Translations under genes and position numbers: made by a program
Shown: one piece after another, positions 1 to 8,102 of the stretch
Layout of the letters: each line of letters opens with the position of its first letter
How positions within the stretch are numbered: position 1 is the first letter of the stretch
NCBI GenBank assembly: GCA_048270425.1
Contig: JBLWSY010000002.1
Coordinates: 277,708-341,707 of the forward strand
Length of the DNA stretch: 64,000 bases
Reading direction: 5' to 3'
Source of the DNA: Oceanospirillum sp048270425
Lineage (GTDB): Bacteria; Pseudomonadota; Gammaproteobacteria; Pseudomonadales; Halomonadaceae
Notes under the pieces: model-generated
Told to the model about the DNA's origin: nothing
Database searches by the model: none
What the model saw: only the letters and a program-made list of their open reading frames with translations

Positions 1-203
1 ATGTTTTCGAACTTGTCTTTCAGTTCGATCTCTTTAGCAACAGAAACGCCATCTTTAGTGATGGTTGGAGCACCGAAAGATTTTTCCAGTACTACGTTAC
101 GGCCTTTAGGACCCAAGGTTGCTTTAACAGCATCTGCCAGTACGTTTACGCCTTCCAGCATACGCTGACGAGCATCAATACCAAATAATACGTCTTTTGC
201 CAT
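1..203 (-). CDS. groEL: Chaperonin GroEL, N-terminal part (runs off the window)
   Basis: The reverse strand starts with an ATG at 203 and encodes about 67 residues beginning MAKDVLFGIDARQRMLEGVN, the conserved GroEL N-terminus; the visible part also carries the equatorial-domain ATP-binding signature TLGPKGRNVVL. The rest lies beyond the left edge. GroEL forms the double-ring ATP-dependent folding chamber in the cytoplasm and works with GroES. It is 66 bases downstream of groES in the same direction, so the two form the usual groES-groEL operon driven by the heat-shock promoter upstream of groES. Identification is certain; completeness cannot be judged. Confidence 0.97.
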   Translation of the reverse strand, partial: MAKDVLFGIDARQRMLEGVNVLADAVKATLGPKGRNVVLEKSFGAPTITKDGVSVAKEIELKDKFEN

Positions 204-269
204 TTTGAAAAATCCTGCTTAGAAATTAATGTCTGTCTTAAAAGATGCAAATGCGAATTTGAACCGGTA

Positions 270-560
270 TTAGCTTTCTAATACCGCGAAAATTTCGCTT
301 TCGCTCATGATCAGCAGTTCTTCACCGTCGATTTTTACGGTGTTGCTGGCATAAGGACCAAACAGAACTTTATCGCCTTCCTTAACGCTCATAGCCTGAA
401 GCTCGCCGTTATTCAGAACACGACCCTGACCCACTGCAACTACTTCACCCTGATTCGGTTTTTCAGCTGCAGAGCCAGGCAGAACGATACCGCTAGCCGT
501 TGTGGTTTCTTCTTCCTTGCGGCGAATTACTACGCGGTCGTGCAAAGGACGGATTTTCAT
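270..560 (-). CDS. groES: Co-chaperonin GroES
   Basis: A 96-residue protein starting MKIRPLHDRVVIRR, the standard length and N-terminus of GroES, which caps the GroEL ring. The mobile loop region (residues about 15-35, containing TTTASGIVLPG) and the roof loop are present. A TTG two codons upstream (566) could also start translation, but the AGGAG at about 571-575 sits at a better distance for the ATG at 560, which matches family members. It lies first in groES-groEL. A sigma-32 type promoter lies 100 bp upstream. Confidence 0.97.
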   Translation of the reverse strand: MKIRPLHDRVVIRRKEEETTTASGIVLPGSAAEKPNQGEVVAVGQGRVLNNGELQAMSVKEGDKVLFGPYASNTVKIDGEELLIMSESEIFAVLES

Positions 561-662
561 TCTCAAATCACTCCTAAAAAAGATCGTTGAAGTTCAATCT
601 TTAAAGTTCCGGTATAACCGGATGTTTTTGTTTTGCCCAACGGGCTCAAAAGGTATGTCCCT

Positions 663-691
663 TATGTGGGGGACATGCTTTTGTAATTCAA
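663..691 (-). promoter_or_regulatory. Sigma-32 (RpoH) type heat-shock promoter for groES-groEL
   Basis: Read on the minus strand, a -35 element TTGAAT (686-691) is separated by 14 bp from a -10 element CCCCACATA (663-671). This fits the known RpoH consensus (TTGAAA, 11-16 bp, CCCCATNT). The position about 100 bp before groES agrees with heat-shock control of chaperonins in gammaproteobacteria. No CIRCE element is seen. An inverted repeat ATGTCC/GGACAT (655-660 and 671-676) flanks the -10. Confidence 0.75.
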
Positions 692-705
692 TAGCTTAGG
701 AAAAA

Positions 706-1200
706 TTATTTTTTCCTCTCATACTCACCTTCAATCACATCACCGGATTTTCGGTTTTCTGATTGTTTCTGACGTTGGTGAGTTGATTCCCAGCGGTGCT
801 CCTGAGGGTCCTGCCACTGGGTTTCACCGTTTGTCTGATGGATAGGGTTGACGCTGATGTTTTTCAAGACCTGACTTAAAAGAAAATGTCGGCTGCCCGG
901 CAGTATACAGATAAAACCAAGCGCATCAGTAACAAAGCCCGGTGTCAGCAATAGAGCACCGCCAACGGCCAGTACAATTCCCTCGGCCATCTCTCTTGCG
1001 GGAATTTGTCCCTGATTTAGTTTCCAGTTGGCGCGATTGAGCATCGCAATCCCTTGTTGTTTCAGCAGGGCAATACCGATGACAGCTGTCAGTATTACTA
1101 GGGCGATAGTTGGCAGTGCGCCGATCTGTTGTCCGACTTTGATCAGAACAACCATTTCGATCAGTGGCACTGCAATAAACAAGAGCAAAAATTTATTCAT
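706..1200 (-). CDS. fxsA: FxsA family inner-membrane protein
   Basis: A 164-residue membrane protein with hydrophobic segments at about residues 3-20, 28-46 and 75-98, a conserved FxsA core (PLIEMVVLIKVG near the start, GALLLTPGFVTDALG around residues 80-95) and a polar charged cytoplasmic tail from about residue 120. FxsA in E. coli was named for suppressing F-plasmid exclusion of phage T7; its cellular role is unclear. AGGA precedes the ATG at 1200. Its position directly upstream of groES is conserved in many gammaproteobacteria, but a separate heat-shock promoter lies between the two genes. Confidence 0.9.
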   Translation of the reverse strand: MNKFLLLFIAVPLIEMVVLIKVGQQIGALPTIALVILTAVIGIALLKQQGIAMLNRANWKLNQGQIPAREMAEGIVLAVGGALLLTPGFVTDALGFICILPGSRHFLLSQVLKNISVNPIHQTNGETQWQDPQEHRWESTHQRQKQSENRKSGDVIEGEYERKK

Positions 1201-1421
1201 AATTCATTTCCTGATTGGCTGGAAAAGATATAGGGACGGCTAATTAGGTTTTCAATGCCATTCAATAAGAGTGTCTTTCGTTTTGGTTACTGTTGCAGAT
1301 GCGAAATACAGGGTTCGCAACTGCAAAAAAATGGGTTATATTGCGATGCACAATATCTAGAACAGTTATCAATACTCAACGTATTGGCACCAATGTCATG
1401 TGAGAAGCCCAGGGGGTCGTG

Positions 1422-2183
1422 ATGGATTTGCAGGATAAAGTAGTCGTAATTACAGGTGGTGGTCAGGGTCTGGGTCGTCAGATGGCTCTGCGTTTGGCTA
1501 CCAAAGGCGCCAAGCTTGCTCTGGTTGATCTGAATCAGGAGAAGCTGGATGAAACTGCTGACCTGGTTAAAGAAGCCGGTTCTGAAGCGAAAACTTATAT
1601 CGCGAATGTTGCTAAGGAAGCTGAAGTAGAAGCGACCTTCAGTAAAATTGCGAACGACTTCGGTCGTCTTGACGTGCTGGTAAATAATGCAGGTATTACC
1701 CGTGATGGTCTGTTTATCAAGGCTAAAGAAGGTCAGATTCAACAGAAGATGAGTCTGGAGCAGTGGCAACAGGTTATCGATGTTAACCTGACTGGTGTAT
1801 TCCTGTGTGCCCGTGAAGCCGCTTGCCAGATGATTGAGCGCAACATTCAGGGCGTGATCATCAATATCTCCAGTATCTCCCGTTCCGGTAACCTGGGGCA
1901 GACTAACTATACAGCGGCTAAAGCTGGTGTGGCTAATATGGCTGTTACCTGGGCTAAAGAGCTGTCCCGTTATGGTATCCGTGTGGGTGCTATTGCTCCT
2001 GGCTTTATCGAAACCGATATGACTGCCAGTATGAAGCCTGAAGCGCTGGAAAAAGTTTGCTCTGTGATCCCAATGAAGCGTCTGGGTAAGCCGGATGAAA
2101 TTGCTCACTCTGTTGAGTACATCATTGAGAATGACTACTTTACTGGTCGTATCATTGAGTGCGATGGTGGTCTGCGCATCTAA
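1422..2183 (+). CDS. FabG-like short-chain dehydrogenase/reductase
   Basis: A 253-residue classical SDR. The Rossmann glycine motif TGGGQGLG is at residues 11-18, NNAG at 88-91, and the catalytic triad is Ser150, Tyr163 and Lys167 (YTAAK). It closely resembles 3-oxoacyl-ACP reductases (NADPH-dependent), but it stands alone, not in a fab operon, so the substrate is unproven; it may be a second FabG-like enzyme. A GTG three bases upstream is possible, but the purine-rich AGGGGG at 1411-1416 favours the ATG at 1422. A strong terminator follows. An inverted repeat at 1338-1356 lies in the upstream region. Confidence 0.88.
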   Translation: MDLQDKVVVITGGGQGLGRQMALRLATKGAKLALVDLNQEKLDETADLVKEAGSEAKTYIANVAKEAEVEATFSKIANDFGRLDVLVNNAGITRDGLFIKAKEGQIQQKMSLEQWQQVIDVNLTGVFLCAREAACQMIERNIQGVIINISSISRSGNLGQTNYTAAKAGVANMAVTWAKELSRYGIRVGAIAPGFIETDMTASMKPEALEKVCSVIPMKRLGKPDEIAHSVEYIIENDYFTGRIIECDGGLRI

Positions 2184-2205
2184 TCGCAACCTGCCGTATG
2201 AACTG

Positions 2206-2235
2206 AAAAAGGAAGGCATATGCCTTCCTTTTTTA
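2206..2235. terminator. Bidirectional intrinsic terminator
   Basis: A near-perfect hairpin AAGGAAGGCA-TA-TGCCTTCCTT with an A run before and a T run after lies between the convergent SDR gene (ends 2183) and comEA-like gene (ends 2272), so it can serve both strands. Confidence 0.9.
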
Positions 2236-2271
2236 TTGCCTTTTGGTTGCAAGTTTAAGCATTGCTGCCCT

Positions 2272-2613
2272 TTAAATTGCCAGTCTGGCTTTATTCTGCT
2301 CAAGTGTTCTTAGGCTGATACCTTTTACCTGAGTCAGAGCCTCAACACTTTTAAAATCGCCGTGCTCTGTTCTGAAATCAAGAATACGTTGGGCTTTGGC
2401 AGGCCCTATCCCTTTAAGACTTTGTAGCTCGGCGAGTCCGGCAGTGTTGATATTGATAACCGACTGCTGGTTCTCAGAGATTTCTGTAACCTGGGCGGTT
2501 TCTGCAGAAGCGTTTTCATTCGTTTGGGCCTTAAGCGGTGAGCTTAAAACTAAGGCGCAAGCAATAATCAGATTGCTGATCAGGGTTCTTATAGAGGTTT
2601 TTCTGGCTGTCAT
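2272..2613 (-). CDS. ComEA-type helix-hairpin-helix DNA-binding protein
   Basis: A 113-residue protein with an N-terminal signal peptide (about residues 1-29, ending near PLKAQ), a short polar linker, and a C-terminal double helix-hairpin-helix domain (about residues 50-113) with the markers INTAGLAELQSLKGIG and GDFKSVEALTQVKGI. The family binds double-stranded DNA in the periplasm; in naturally transformable gammaproteobacteria such short ComEA proteins help pull DNA across the outer membrane. No other competence gene is nearby, so a role in transformation is only inferred. AAGGAT lies 8 bases before the ATG at 2613. Confidence 0.85.
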   Translation of the reverse strand: MTARKTSIRTLISNLIIACALVLSSPLKAQTNENASAETAQVTEISENQQSVININTAGLAELQSLKGIGPAKAQRILDFRTEHGDFKSVEALTQVKGISLRTLEQNKARLAI

Positions 2614-2806
2614 AGCAACATCCTTTGTTGAAGTTAATTTCCATAGTCGTACTTTTTAACCCTAGTAAATAAATGGATATTTGCTTCATAGACTTTGGTT
2701 GAATCCTTGTTGCTGACTCCACCTTCCTGAATATCGATAAATTTGTCCTGTACCCTTTCAGGTCAGGCTTTATAATGTGCCCGCACTCACAGCTGAGGAA
2801 AAATTG

Positions 2807-3520
2807 ATGTCTCTAATTGTTGAAAATCCGATCATTGTTGCGCTGGACTATCCTAATGCCGAGCAGGCGTTAGCTTTTGTCGATCAGCTTGAGCCGGGAC
2901 GTTGTCAGCTGAAAGTGGGTAAAGAGTTATTCACACGCTCAGGCCCTGCAATTATCGAGGCACTGACCCAGCGTGGTTTTAAAGTATTTCTGGATCTGAA
3001 GTTTCACGATATCCCCAATACTACAGCTCAGGCGGTACTGGCTGCTGCAGATAGTGGTGCCTGGATGGTAAATGTTCACGCATCCGGTGGTCGTCCAATG
3101 ATGGAAGAGTCTCTGAAGCGTCTGCGGGGAGCTGGCCACGATACCTTACTGATTGCGGTTACAGTTCTGACCAGTATGAATGAACAGCAGCTGCGGGAAA
3201 CCGGTGTGAATGCGACTCCGGCAGAACAGGTGATGCATCTGGCGTCATTGACTGAGCAATCCGGCCTTGATGGTGTGGTCTGCTCTGCTCAGGAGGCGGT
3301 TATGCTCCGTGAAGCGCTGCCAAGGAGTTTTCAGCTAGTCACACCTGGGATTCGCCCATCATTTGCTGAGAAAGGTGATCAGCAGCGCATTGTCACGCCA
3401 AAACAGGCCCTGATTGATGGTAGTGATTATCTGGTTATTGGTCGGCCGATCACTCAGGCTGAAGATCCGATGCAGGCTCTGGGGTTGATAGAGGCGGAGA
3501 TTGCTTCTATCAAGGGGTGA
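2807..3520 (+). CDS. pyrF: Orotidine 5'-phosphate decarboxylase
   Basis: A 237-residue TIM-barrel enzyme that decarboxylates OMP to UMP, the last step of de novo pyrimidine synthesis. The active-site signature DLKFHDIPNT is at residues 63-72 (Asp63, Lys65, Asp68), and the phosphate-binding loops near VTPGIRP and VIGRPI are present. The start at ATG 2807 is chosen because GAGGAA lies six bases upstream and the family begins just before PIIVALD; an upstream in-frame GTG at 2777 adds unconserved residues. A TATAAT at 2771-2776 is a likely -10, without a clear -35. In many relatives pyrF follows lapB on the same strand; here it is convergent with lapB. Confidence 0.96.
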   Translation: MSLIVENPIIVALDYPNAEQALAFVDQLEPGRCQLKVGKELFTRSGPAIIEALTQRGFKVFLDLKFHDIPNTTAQAVLAAADSGAWMVNVHASGGRPMMEESLKRLRGAGHDTLLIAVTVLTSMNEQQLRETGVNATPAEQVMHLASLTEQSGLDGVVCSAQEAVMLREALPRSFQLVTPGIRPSFAEKGDQQRIVTPKQALIDGSDYLVIGRPITQAEDPMQALGLIEAEIASIKG

Positions 3521-3547
3521 GTCTGAAACTATCAGGGTGAACACGAT

Positions 3548-3574
3548 AAAGCGCGTCTTAGGATGCGCTTTTTT
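3548..3574 (+). terminator. Intrinsic terminator of pyrF
   Basis: AAAGCGC (3548-3554), a 10-base loop that can pair further internally, GCGCTTT (3565-3571) and a run of six T. It lies 27 bases after the pyrF stop and before the convergent lapB. Confidence 0.8.
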
Positions 3575-3612
3575 GTATTTGGATCTTGTAAGGCTTTAGG
3601 TTGTTCAGAAGG

Positions 3613-4791
3613 TCAGATGATATCGTCTGGCTGAACACTGCCCCAGCTTCGGCACTTAGGGCATTGCCAGAGAGGGCTATGTTGGCTTTTGAAGCCACAG
3701 TTGGCACAGCGTGACTTGTGTTGCTTGCTGTCAAAGCGTGCCAGCTGTTGTTCAAGTTGGTGCAGCCTTGGTTTAATTGGGCCGCTATTGCTCTGCTCCA
3801 GCATTAGGCGCACCTGAAGTCCTGCAACAAAAGGGGAGGTGCTTTTTTGTCTTGCCGCGTAAGCTTCAAGGTATTCTAGGGCTGAAGTGCTGTCGTAACG
3901 TTGCTGAATTAACTCTGTTTTAAGGCTAAGTGCTGTTTGAGAGGGAAACTTATCCAGAGCTTCGTCCAGCACTGGGCCCAGATCTTTATCCGTCATAATC
4001 CCGCGAAGTTCAGGTAGGATGAGGGAGTAATAGCGTTTGTCCTGCTCCGGAATCCGGAGCAGTAGTGCGCGACCCTTGCGAATATTGTTGCTTTTCAGTT
4101 CCATGTTGGCTGTAGACCAGTTCGCACGGATGCAATTTGGGTCATTGTACAGCGCCTGCTTCAGATATTTTCTCGCTTGAGTGGTTTCACTCTGATGCAG
4201 AAGGCTTTCAGCCAGTTCGCAGTAGTAATGGGCCACCGCTTTTCGTTGTTCCGGCAGGTCTCTTAACAGTCTGTTGTTACTGATCTCAATTGCTTTTTGC
4301 CACTCTTTTTCCTGCTCATAGATGCGTAGCAGAAGCTTCAGTACCTGCAGGCGCACTTCATCAGATTGGGCCTCTGTGATTTCCAGTAACAGGCGTTCGG
4401 CGCGATCAAAGAGACCTGCGGCAAAAAAATCACGGGCCAACTCCAGTTGAACCTGTTGAGTAAGCGGCTTGCTGAGTGTCGGGCGGGCAAAAAGGTTTTG
4501 GTGCAGTCGGATCGCTTTTTCAGTTTCGCCTTTGCTACGAAACAGGTTTCCCATAGCGATATGGGTATCAATAGTTTCCGGATTAATTTCCAGAACCCGC
4601 ATAAAGGTCTCGATCGCCTGATCCTGCTGATCATTTAAAAGGTAAGTCAGACCGGCGAAGTAATCTTTGTTCAGGCTGCTTTCGGAAAGGGATGCCCGAG
4701 CTCCCCGGTTTTTGTTTTTGGCTTTGTAACCAAGAAAAAACCCGATCGCTATCGCTGTAACCAGTGTTATCAGCAACAGCATCTCATTCAT
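3613..4791 (-). CDS. lapB: LPS assembly regulator LapB (YciM)
   Basis: A 392-residue protein: one N-terminal membrane anchor (about residues 4-22), a series of TPR repeats (about 45-340) and a C-terminal rubredoxin-like metal site with Cys362, Cys365, Cys377 and Cys380 (CANC ... CPKC). LapB sits on the cytoplasmic face of the inner membrane and, in E. coli, promotes FtsH-dependent turnover of LpxC to balance LPS synthesis. Its start overlaps the end of lapA by 8 bases, pointing to translational coupling. Length and motifs are complete. Confidence 0.95.
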   Translation of the reverse strand: MNEMLLLITLVTAIAIGFFLGYKAKNKNRGARASLSESSLNKDYFAGLTYLLNDQQDQAIETFMRVLEINPETIDTHIAMGNLFRSKGETEKAIRLHQNLFARPTLSKPLTQQVQLELARDFFAAGLFDRAERLLLEITEAQSDEVRLQVLKLLLRIYEQEKEWQKAIEISNNRLLRDLPEQRKAVAHYYCELAESLLHQSETTQARKYLKQALYNDPNCIRANWSTANMELKSNNIRKGRALLLRIPEQDKRYYSLILPELRGIMTDKDLGPVLDEALDKFPSQTALSLKTELIQQRYDSTSALEYLEAYAARQKSTSPFVAGLQVRLMLEQSNSGPIKPRLHQLEQQLARFDSKQHKSRCANCGFKSQHSPLWQCPKCRSWGSVQPDDII

Positions 4792-5095
4792 TCTGAGTGT
4801 CCTTCAGACCGGAAATACGCAGTGCGTCCAGTTCTTTTTGCGCTACTTTCAGCGCTTTCTCGCTACGCATCTGTGAGGCTTTCAGGCGTACAAAGGTGGA
4901 TAGAGACAGCAGCCAGCCGGTGATAAGGCCAATAACAAGACTGCCAAGGATCAGTAGAGAGATGCTAATCTCCGGCAGACGCAGGATAAGCAGATCAATG
5001 GCGTAAGGTGTCGTATTTCGGGAAGAAAAAAGCACACCAGTGATCAGAAGTATTAAGACCACAGCAAAGAGAATACCGCTTTTGAGCCAACGCAT
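4784..5095 (-). CDS. lapA: LapA family membrane protein (DUF1049)
   Basis: A 103-residue protein with two membrane segments (about residues 7-24 and 41-64) and a charged C-terminal helix that is probably a coiled coil (about 70-95). It matches the LapA/DUF1049 family, the partner of LapB in LPS homeostasis. It lies between ihfB and lapB on the same strand, with an 8-base overlap into lapB. The ihfB-lapA-lapB order is conserved in gammaproteobacteria. Confidence 0.92.
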   Translation of the reverse strand: MRWLKSGILFAVVLILLITGVLFSSRNTTPYAIDLLILRLPEISISLLILGSLVIGLITGWLLSLSTFVRLKASQMRSEKALKVAQKELDALRISGLKDTQNE

Positions 5096-5214
5096 CTTAA
5101 CTCCTGTTATCCGGTTGGGTATGGCTGGATTATGCCAGCATTCGACAGGAATCTCATTAGTGAAACAGAGCGGATGTTCAGAATACGGCTTTAAACAACG
5201 TCGTTTTTCAGATG

Positions 5215-5511
5215 CTAACTACGCAGTTTTTTCGCCTCGTCCACCTGTTCACGCAGCTCTTTACCCGGCTTAAAATGCGGAACAAACTTTCCAGTCAGGT
5301 CCACGGCTTCACCGGTTTTAGGGTTACGTCCGGTACGGGGCTCGCGATAGTGCAGAGAGAAGCTACCAAAGCCTCGGATTTCAACCCGGCCACCGGTGGC
5401 TAGGGTATCGGTAATCTGTTCCAGAAGAATCCGCACAGCAGCTTCAACTTCCTTTGCTGATAACTCAGGCTGTTTTAAGGTTATCTGTTCAATTAACTCT
5501 GATTTCGTCAT
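5215..5511 (-). CDS. ihfB: Integration host factor beta subunit
   Basis: A 98-residue DNA-bending protein of the HU/IHF family starting MTKSELIEQI, with the DNA-arm region carrying EPRTGRNPKTGE at residues about 61-72. IhfB pairs with IhfA to bend DNA at specific sites for transcription, recombination and replication. An upstream in-frame extension to 5553 is rejected because AGGAT sits 8 bases before the ATG at 5511 and family members begin there. It heads ihfB-lapA-lapB. rpsA, the usual upstream neighbour in gammaproteobacteria, is absent here. Confidence 0.96.
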   Translation of the reverse strand: MTKSELIEQITLKQPELSAKEVEAAVRILLEQITDTLATGGRVEIRGFGSFSLHYREPRTGRNPKTGEAVDLTGKFVPHFKPGKELREQVDEAKKLRS

Positions 5512-5602
5512 TGTCTGTATCCTGCATTTTTGATCGTTATTCTTCTGGGGCATTGTTATTCAGATAAGCGACCCTATTATTATCGGCTACTCAGAGAAAA
5601 AT

Positions 5603-5630
5603 AAAATAGCGATAATCCTGTATTAAACAA
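5603..5630 (-). promoter_or_regulatory. Possible sigma-70 promoter for ihfB-lapA-lapB
   Basis: On the minus strand TTGTTT (5625-5630) and TATTTT (5603-5608) are 16 bp apart and about 90 bp upstream of ihfB. The match is modest and the region is AT-rich, so other placements are possible. Confidence 0.35.
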
Positions 5631-5777
5631 AAGGTTAGTGAAAAATCAATGGCTAAAAGCAGTTTTTTGTTTTTGATCATTGGTCGAAGCTATCTGGGGT
5701 ATGCAGATCAAGCGCGGTATACTGGCGATAATTGCCCAGATTGATAAGCGGGCTGTTGAATAGGTTTTAGGTGTCAA

Positions 5778-6056
5778 ATGAGTATCGAAGAAGAAGTAAA
5801 GCGTTTGCAATGGCAAAGTCGTCGCGGTATGTGGGAGCTGGATCTTATGCTGGTTCCTTTTGTGCAGAACTGTTTCCGGGATCTGGATGAAACGGATCGT
5901 AAGCGGTATGAAAAGCTGCTGGAATGTGAAGATCAGGATCTGTTTGTCTGGCTGATGCAACGTGATCTGCCGGAAGAGTCTGAGCACCGTCTGATTTTGC
6001 AGAAGATTATCGCTTATGCCGAAGACGGCGACCTGTCTAACTTTAAGAGCCTCTGA
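5778..6056 (+). CDS. sdhE: Succinate dehydrogenase assembly factor SdhE
   Basis: A 92-residue helical protein of the SdhE/Sdh5 family with the RGM(W/x)ELD signature at about residues 16-23 and the acidic pattern near CEDQDLFVWL. SdhE helps attach FAD covalently to the flavoprotein subunit SdhA; sdhA lies 47 kb away in this window. It overlaps the next gene, ygfX, by 41 bases; the sdhE-ygfX pair is conserved in gammaproteobacteria, and in Pseudomonas it also neighbours nadB as here. Complete and typical in length. Confidence 0.93.
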   Translation: MSIEEEVKRLQWQSRRGMWELDLMLVPFVQNCFRDLDETDRKRYEKLLECEDQDLFVWLMQRDLPEESEHRLILQKIIAYAEDGDLSNFKSL

Positions 6057-6456
6057 CTGGCTGCGTGGCTGGCTGATTGCGAGCCACGTTCTCCCTCTGC
6101 TTTTCCTTTGTTTTCATCGTCCTGAACCTCTGAGTTTTCTTTTTGCCATTCCGGCCTTTCTGCTCTGGCGACGTTCAATGCGCCTTTTGGGATTGGCTGG
6201 CCTGCCTGATGATGTGATTGAGATTAAGTTTGATGATGATCACTGGGGGTTAACGTTGCGTTCCGGTGAGCGTCTGGTTGTTGATCTTCATCATAACTCC
6301 GGTTTTTTCAGTTTTTGGCAGTTTCTGCTCTTTAAGAATGAGGATGGTAAGCTCTATCGGGTTCTGGTGTTTCGTGACAGCATGGACCCGGAGAGTTTTC
6401 GTAAGCTCAGGATGCTACTGCGCTTCAGAAAGAAAAATGCCGGCTTCAGATTCTGA
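6016..6456 (+). CDS. YgfX-like membrane protein (CptA family)
   Basis: A protein of up to 146 residues. It has a hydrophobic N-terminal part with two short membrane segments (about residues 17-35 and 38-55) and a soluble C-terminal part with the FSFWQFLLFKNEDGKLYRVLVFRDS region typical of YgfX. In E. coli YgfX was described as a membrane-bound toxin partner (CptA) of SdhE/CptB affecting cytoskeletal proteins, though this is debated. The ATG at 6016 is inside sdhE (41-base overlap); no later ATG or GTG is available near the expected N-terminus, so either this start or a TTG/CTG is used. Start uncertain, family call good. Confidence 0.82.
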   Translation: MPKTATCLTLRASDWLRGWLIASHVLPLLFLCFHRPEPLSFLFAIPAFLLWRRSMRLLGLAGLPDDVIEIKFDDDHWGLTLRSGERLVVDLHHNSGFFSFWQFLLFKNEDGKLYRVLVFRDSMDPESFRKLRMLLRFRKKNAGFRF

Positions 6457-6468
6457 GGCCGGCATTTT
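6434..6468. terminator. Bidirectional terminator between ygfX and nadB
   Basis: AAAATGCCGGC (6434-6444) pairs with GCCGGCATTTT (6458-6468) around a 13-base loop that contains the ygfX stop codon. A tracts and T tracts on both sides let it serve both convergent genes. Confidence 0.85.
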
Positions 6469-6500
6469 GGACGCGAGTCAATCAGCGAGGGGGGTGAGTC

Positions 6501-8102
6501 TCACCACTGATCCGGGGTTAGCACTGTATTACGGGGCTCAGTACTGAGTTTTGGGTAGTCCAGAGTGTAGTGCAGGCCGCGACTCTCTTTCCGCATCAGT
6601 GCGGAGCGGATAATCAGATCCGCTACAACCGAAAGGTTGCGCAGTTCGATCAAATCACCTGAGATCTTGTAGTTTGAGTAGTACTCAGAAATCTCATTGT
6701 TAAGCATATCGATACGGTGCTTGGCGCGCTGCAGGCGCTTGTTGGTGCGTACAATGCCCACGTAATCCCACATAAAGCGGCGCAGTTCATCCCAGTTGTG
6801 GGCGATTACCACGTCTTCATCAGAGTCAGTGACCTGACTCTCATCCCAGTCCGGTACATATGGTGGCTCGGGAACAAGATCAAGTTTGCTGAGAATATCC
6901 TGTGCGGCTGATTCGGCATACACCAGGCACTCCAGCAGGGAATTGCTGGCCATGCGGTTCGCCCCATGCAGGCCGGTAAAACTGGCTTCGCCAATGGCGT
7001 AAAGGTTTGGGGTATCCGTGTGACCTTTGGTGTCGACAACAATACCGCCACAAGTGTAATGAGCGGCGGGTACTACTGGTATCGGGTCTTTAGTGATATC
7101 AATGCCATATTCCAGGCAGCGCTCGTATACGGTCGGGAAATGAGCCTTGATAAAGTCTGCGGGTTTATGGCTGATGTCCAGATAGACACAGTCGCTACCG
7201 AGTCGCTTCATCTCATGGTCAATGGCTCTTGCGACAACATCCCGGGGAGCCAGCTCCTGACGCTCATCAAAGCGATGCATAAAGCGTTTGCCATCTGGCA
7301 GTAACAGGTGTGCACCTTCGCCGCGAAGGGCTTCGGTGATCAGAAAGGATTTCGCCTGAGGGTGATAGAGGCAGGTTGGGTGGAACTGGTTGAACTCCAT
7401 GTTGGCAACCCTGCAGCCTGCACGCCATGCCATAGCGATACCGTCGCCGGACGAGCCATCAGGGTTGCTGGTGTAGAGGTAAACCTTACTTGCCCCCCCG
7501 GTTGCGAGAATAACAAAACGGGCTTTAAAGACGTCCACGTGCTCCGTTTCACAGTTGAGCACATAAGCGCCCACGCAACCGTGGCCTTCGGCATCCAGCT
7601 TGCGACGGGTGATCAGATCCACCGCCATTCGGTTGGTATAGATCTCAATACTTTTCTTTCGTAATGCCTGAGCGATCAGGGTATCGGAAACCGCAAGTCC
7701 GGTAGCGTCAGCAGCGTGAATAATTCGGCGATGGCTATGTCCGCCCTCGCGGGTCAGATGATAAGGCTGATCACTATCATTTTCATCGTTAGGCGTGAAA
7801 GGCACGCCTTGGCTGATCAGCCAGTCAATGCTTTTCTTGCTGTTTTCAACGGTGAAGCGCACGGCAGCCTCATCGCACAGATCCGCACCGGCGATCAGAG
7901 TATCCTGAACATGAGATTCAACACTGTCATCGGTATCCAGTACCGCAGCAATACCGCCCTGAGCCCATCGGGTTGAGCCGTCATCCAGTGTACTTTTGCT
8001 CAGGACAGCGACTGAACAATGGTCTGCCAGTTGCAGCGCCAACGATAAACCGGCAGCACCACTACCGATAATAAGAACATCATGCTGAAAAACCTGGCTC
8101 AT
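6501..8102 (-). CDS. nadB: L-aspartate oxidase
   Basis: A 533-residue FAD enzyme that oxidises L-aspartate to iminoaspartate, the first step of de novo NAD synthesis. It has the N-terminal dinucleotide-binding motif GSGAAGLSLAL, the fumarate-reductase-like SxxRWAQGG region, the HPTCLYHP segment, the HGANRMASNSLLE signature and a helical C-terminal domain. The start is set at ATG 8102 (MSQVFQHDVLIIG); a TTG at 8123 is less likely. The gene diverges from rpoE, the same arrangement as in Pseudomonas. Confidence 0.95.
   Translation of the reverse strand: MSQVFQHDVLIIGSGAAGLSLALQLADHCSVAVLSKSTLDDGSTRWAQGGIAAVLDTDDSVESHVQDTLIAGADLCDEAAVRFTVENSKKSIDWLISQGVPFTPNDENDSDQPYHLTREGGHSHRRIIHAADATGLAVSDTLIAQALRKKSIEIYTNRMAVDLITRRKLDAEGHGCVGAYVLNCETEHVDVFKARFVILATGGASKVYLYTSNPDGSSGDGIAMAWRAGCRVANMEFNQFHPTCLYHPQAKSFLITEALRGEGAHLLLPDGKRFMHRFDERQELAPRDVVARAIDHEMKRLGSDCVYLDISHKPADFIKAHFPTVYERCLEYGIDITKDPIPVVPAAHYTCGGIVVDTKGHTDTPNLYAIGEASFTGLHGANRMASNSLLECLVYAESAAQDILSKLDLVPEPPYVPDWDESQVTDSDEDVVIAHNWDELRRFMWDYVGIVRTNKRLQRAKHRIDMLNNEISEYYSNYKISGDLIELRNLSVVADLIIRSALMRKESRGLHYTLDYPKLSTEPRNTVLTPDQW

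Noticed and set aside
1287..2303. 338-codon minus-strand frame across the FabG-like gene
   Set aside because: Covers a clear SDR gene and its terminator; low plausibility as protein.
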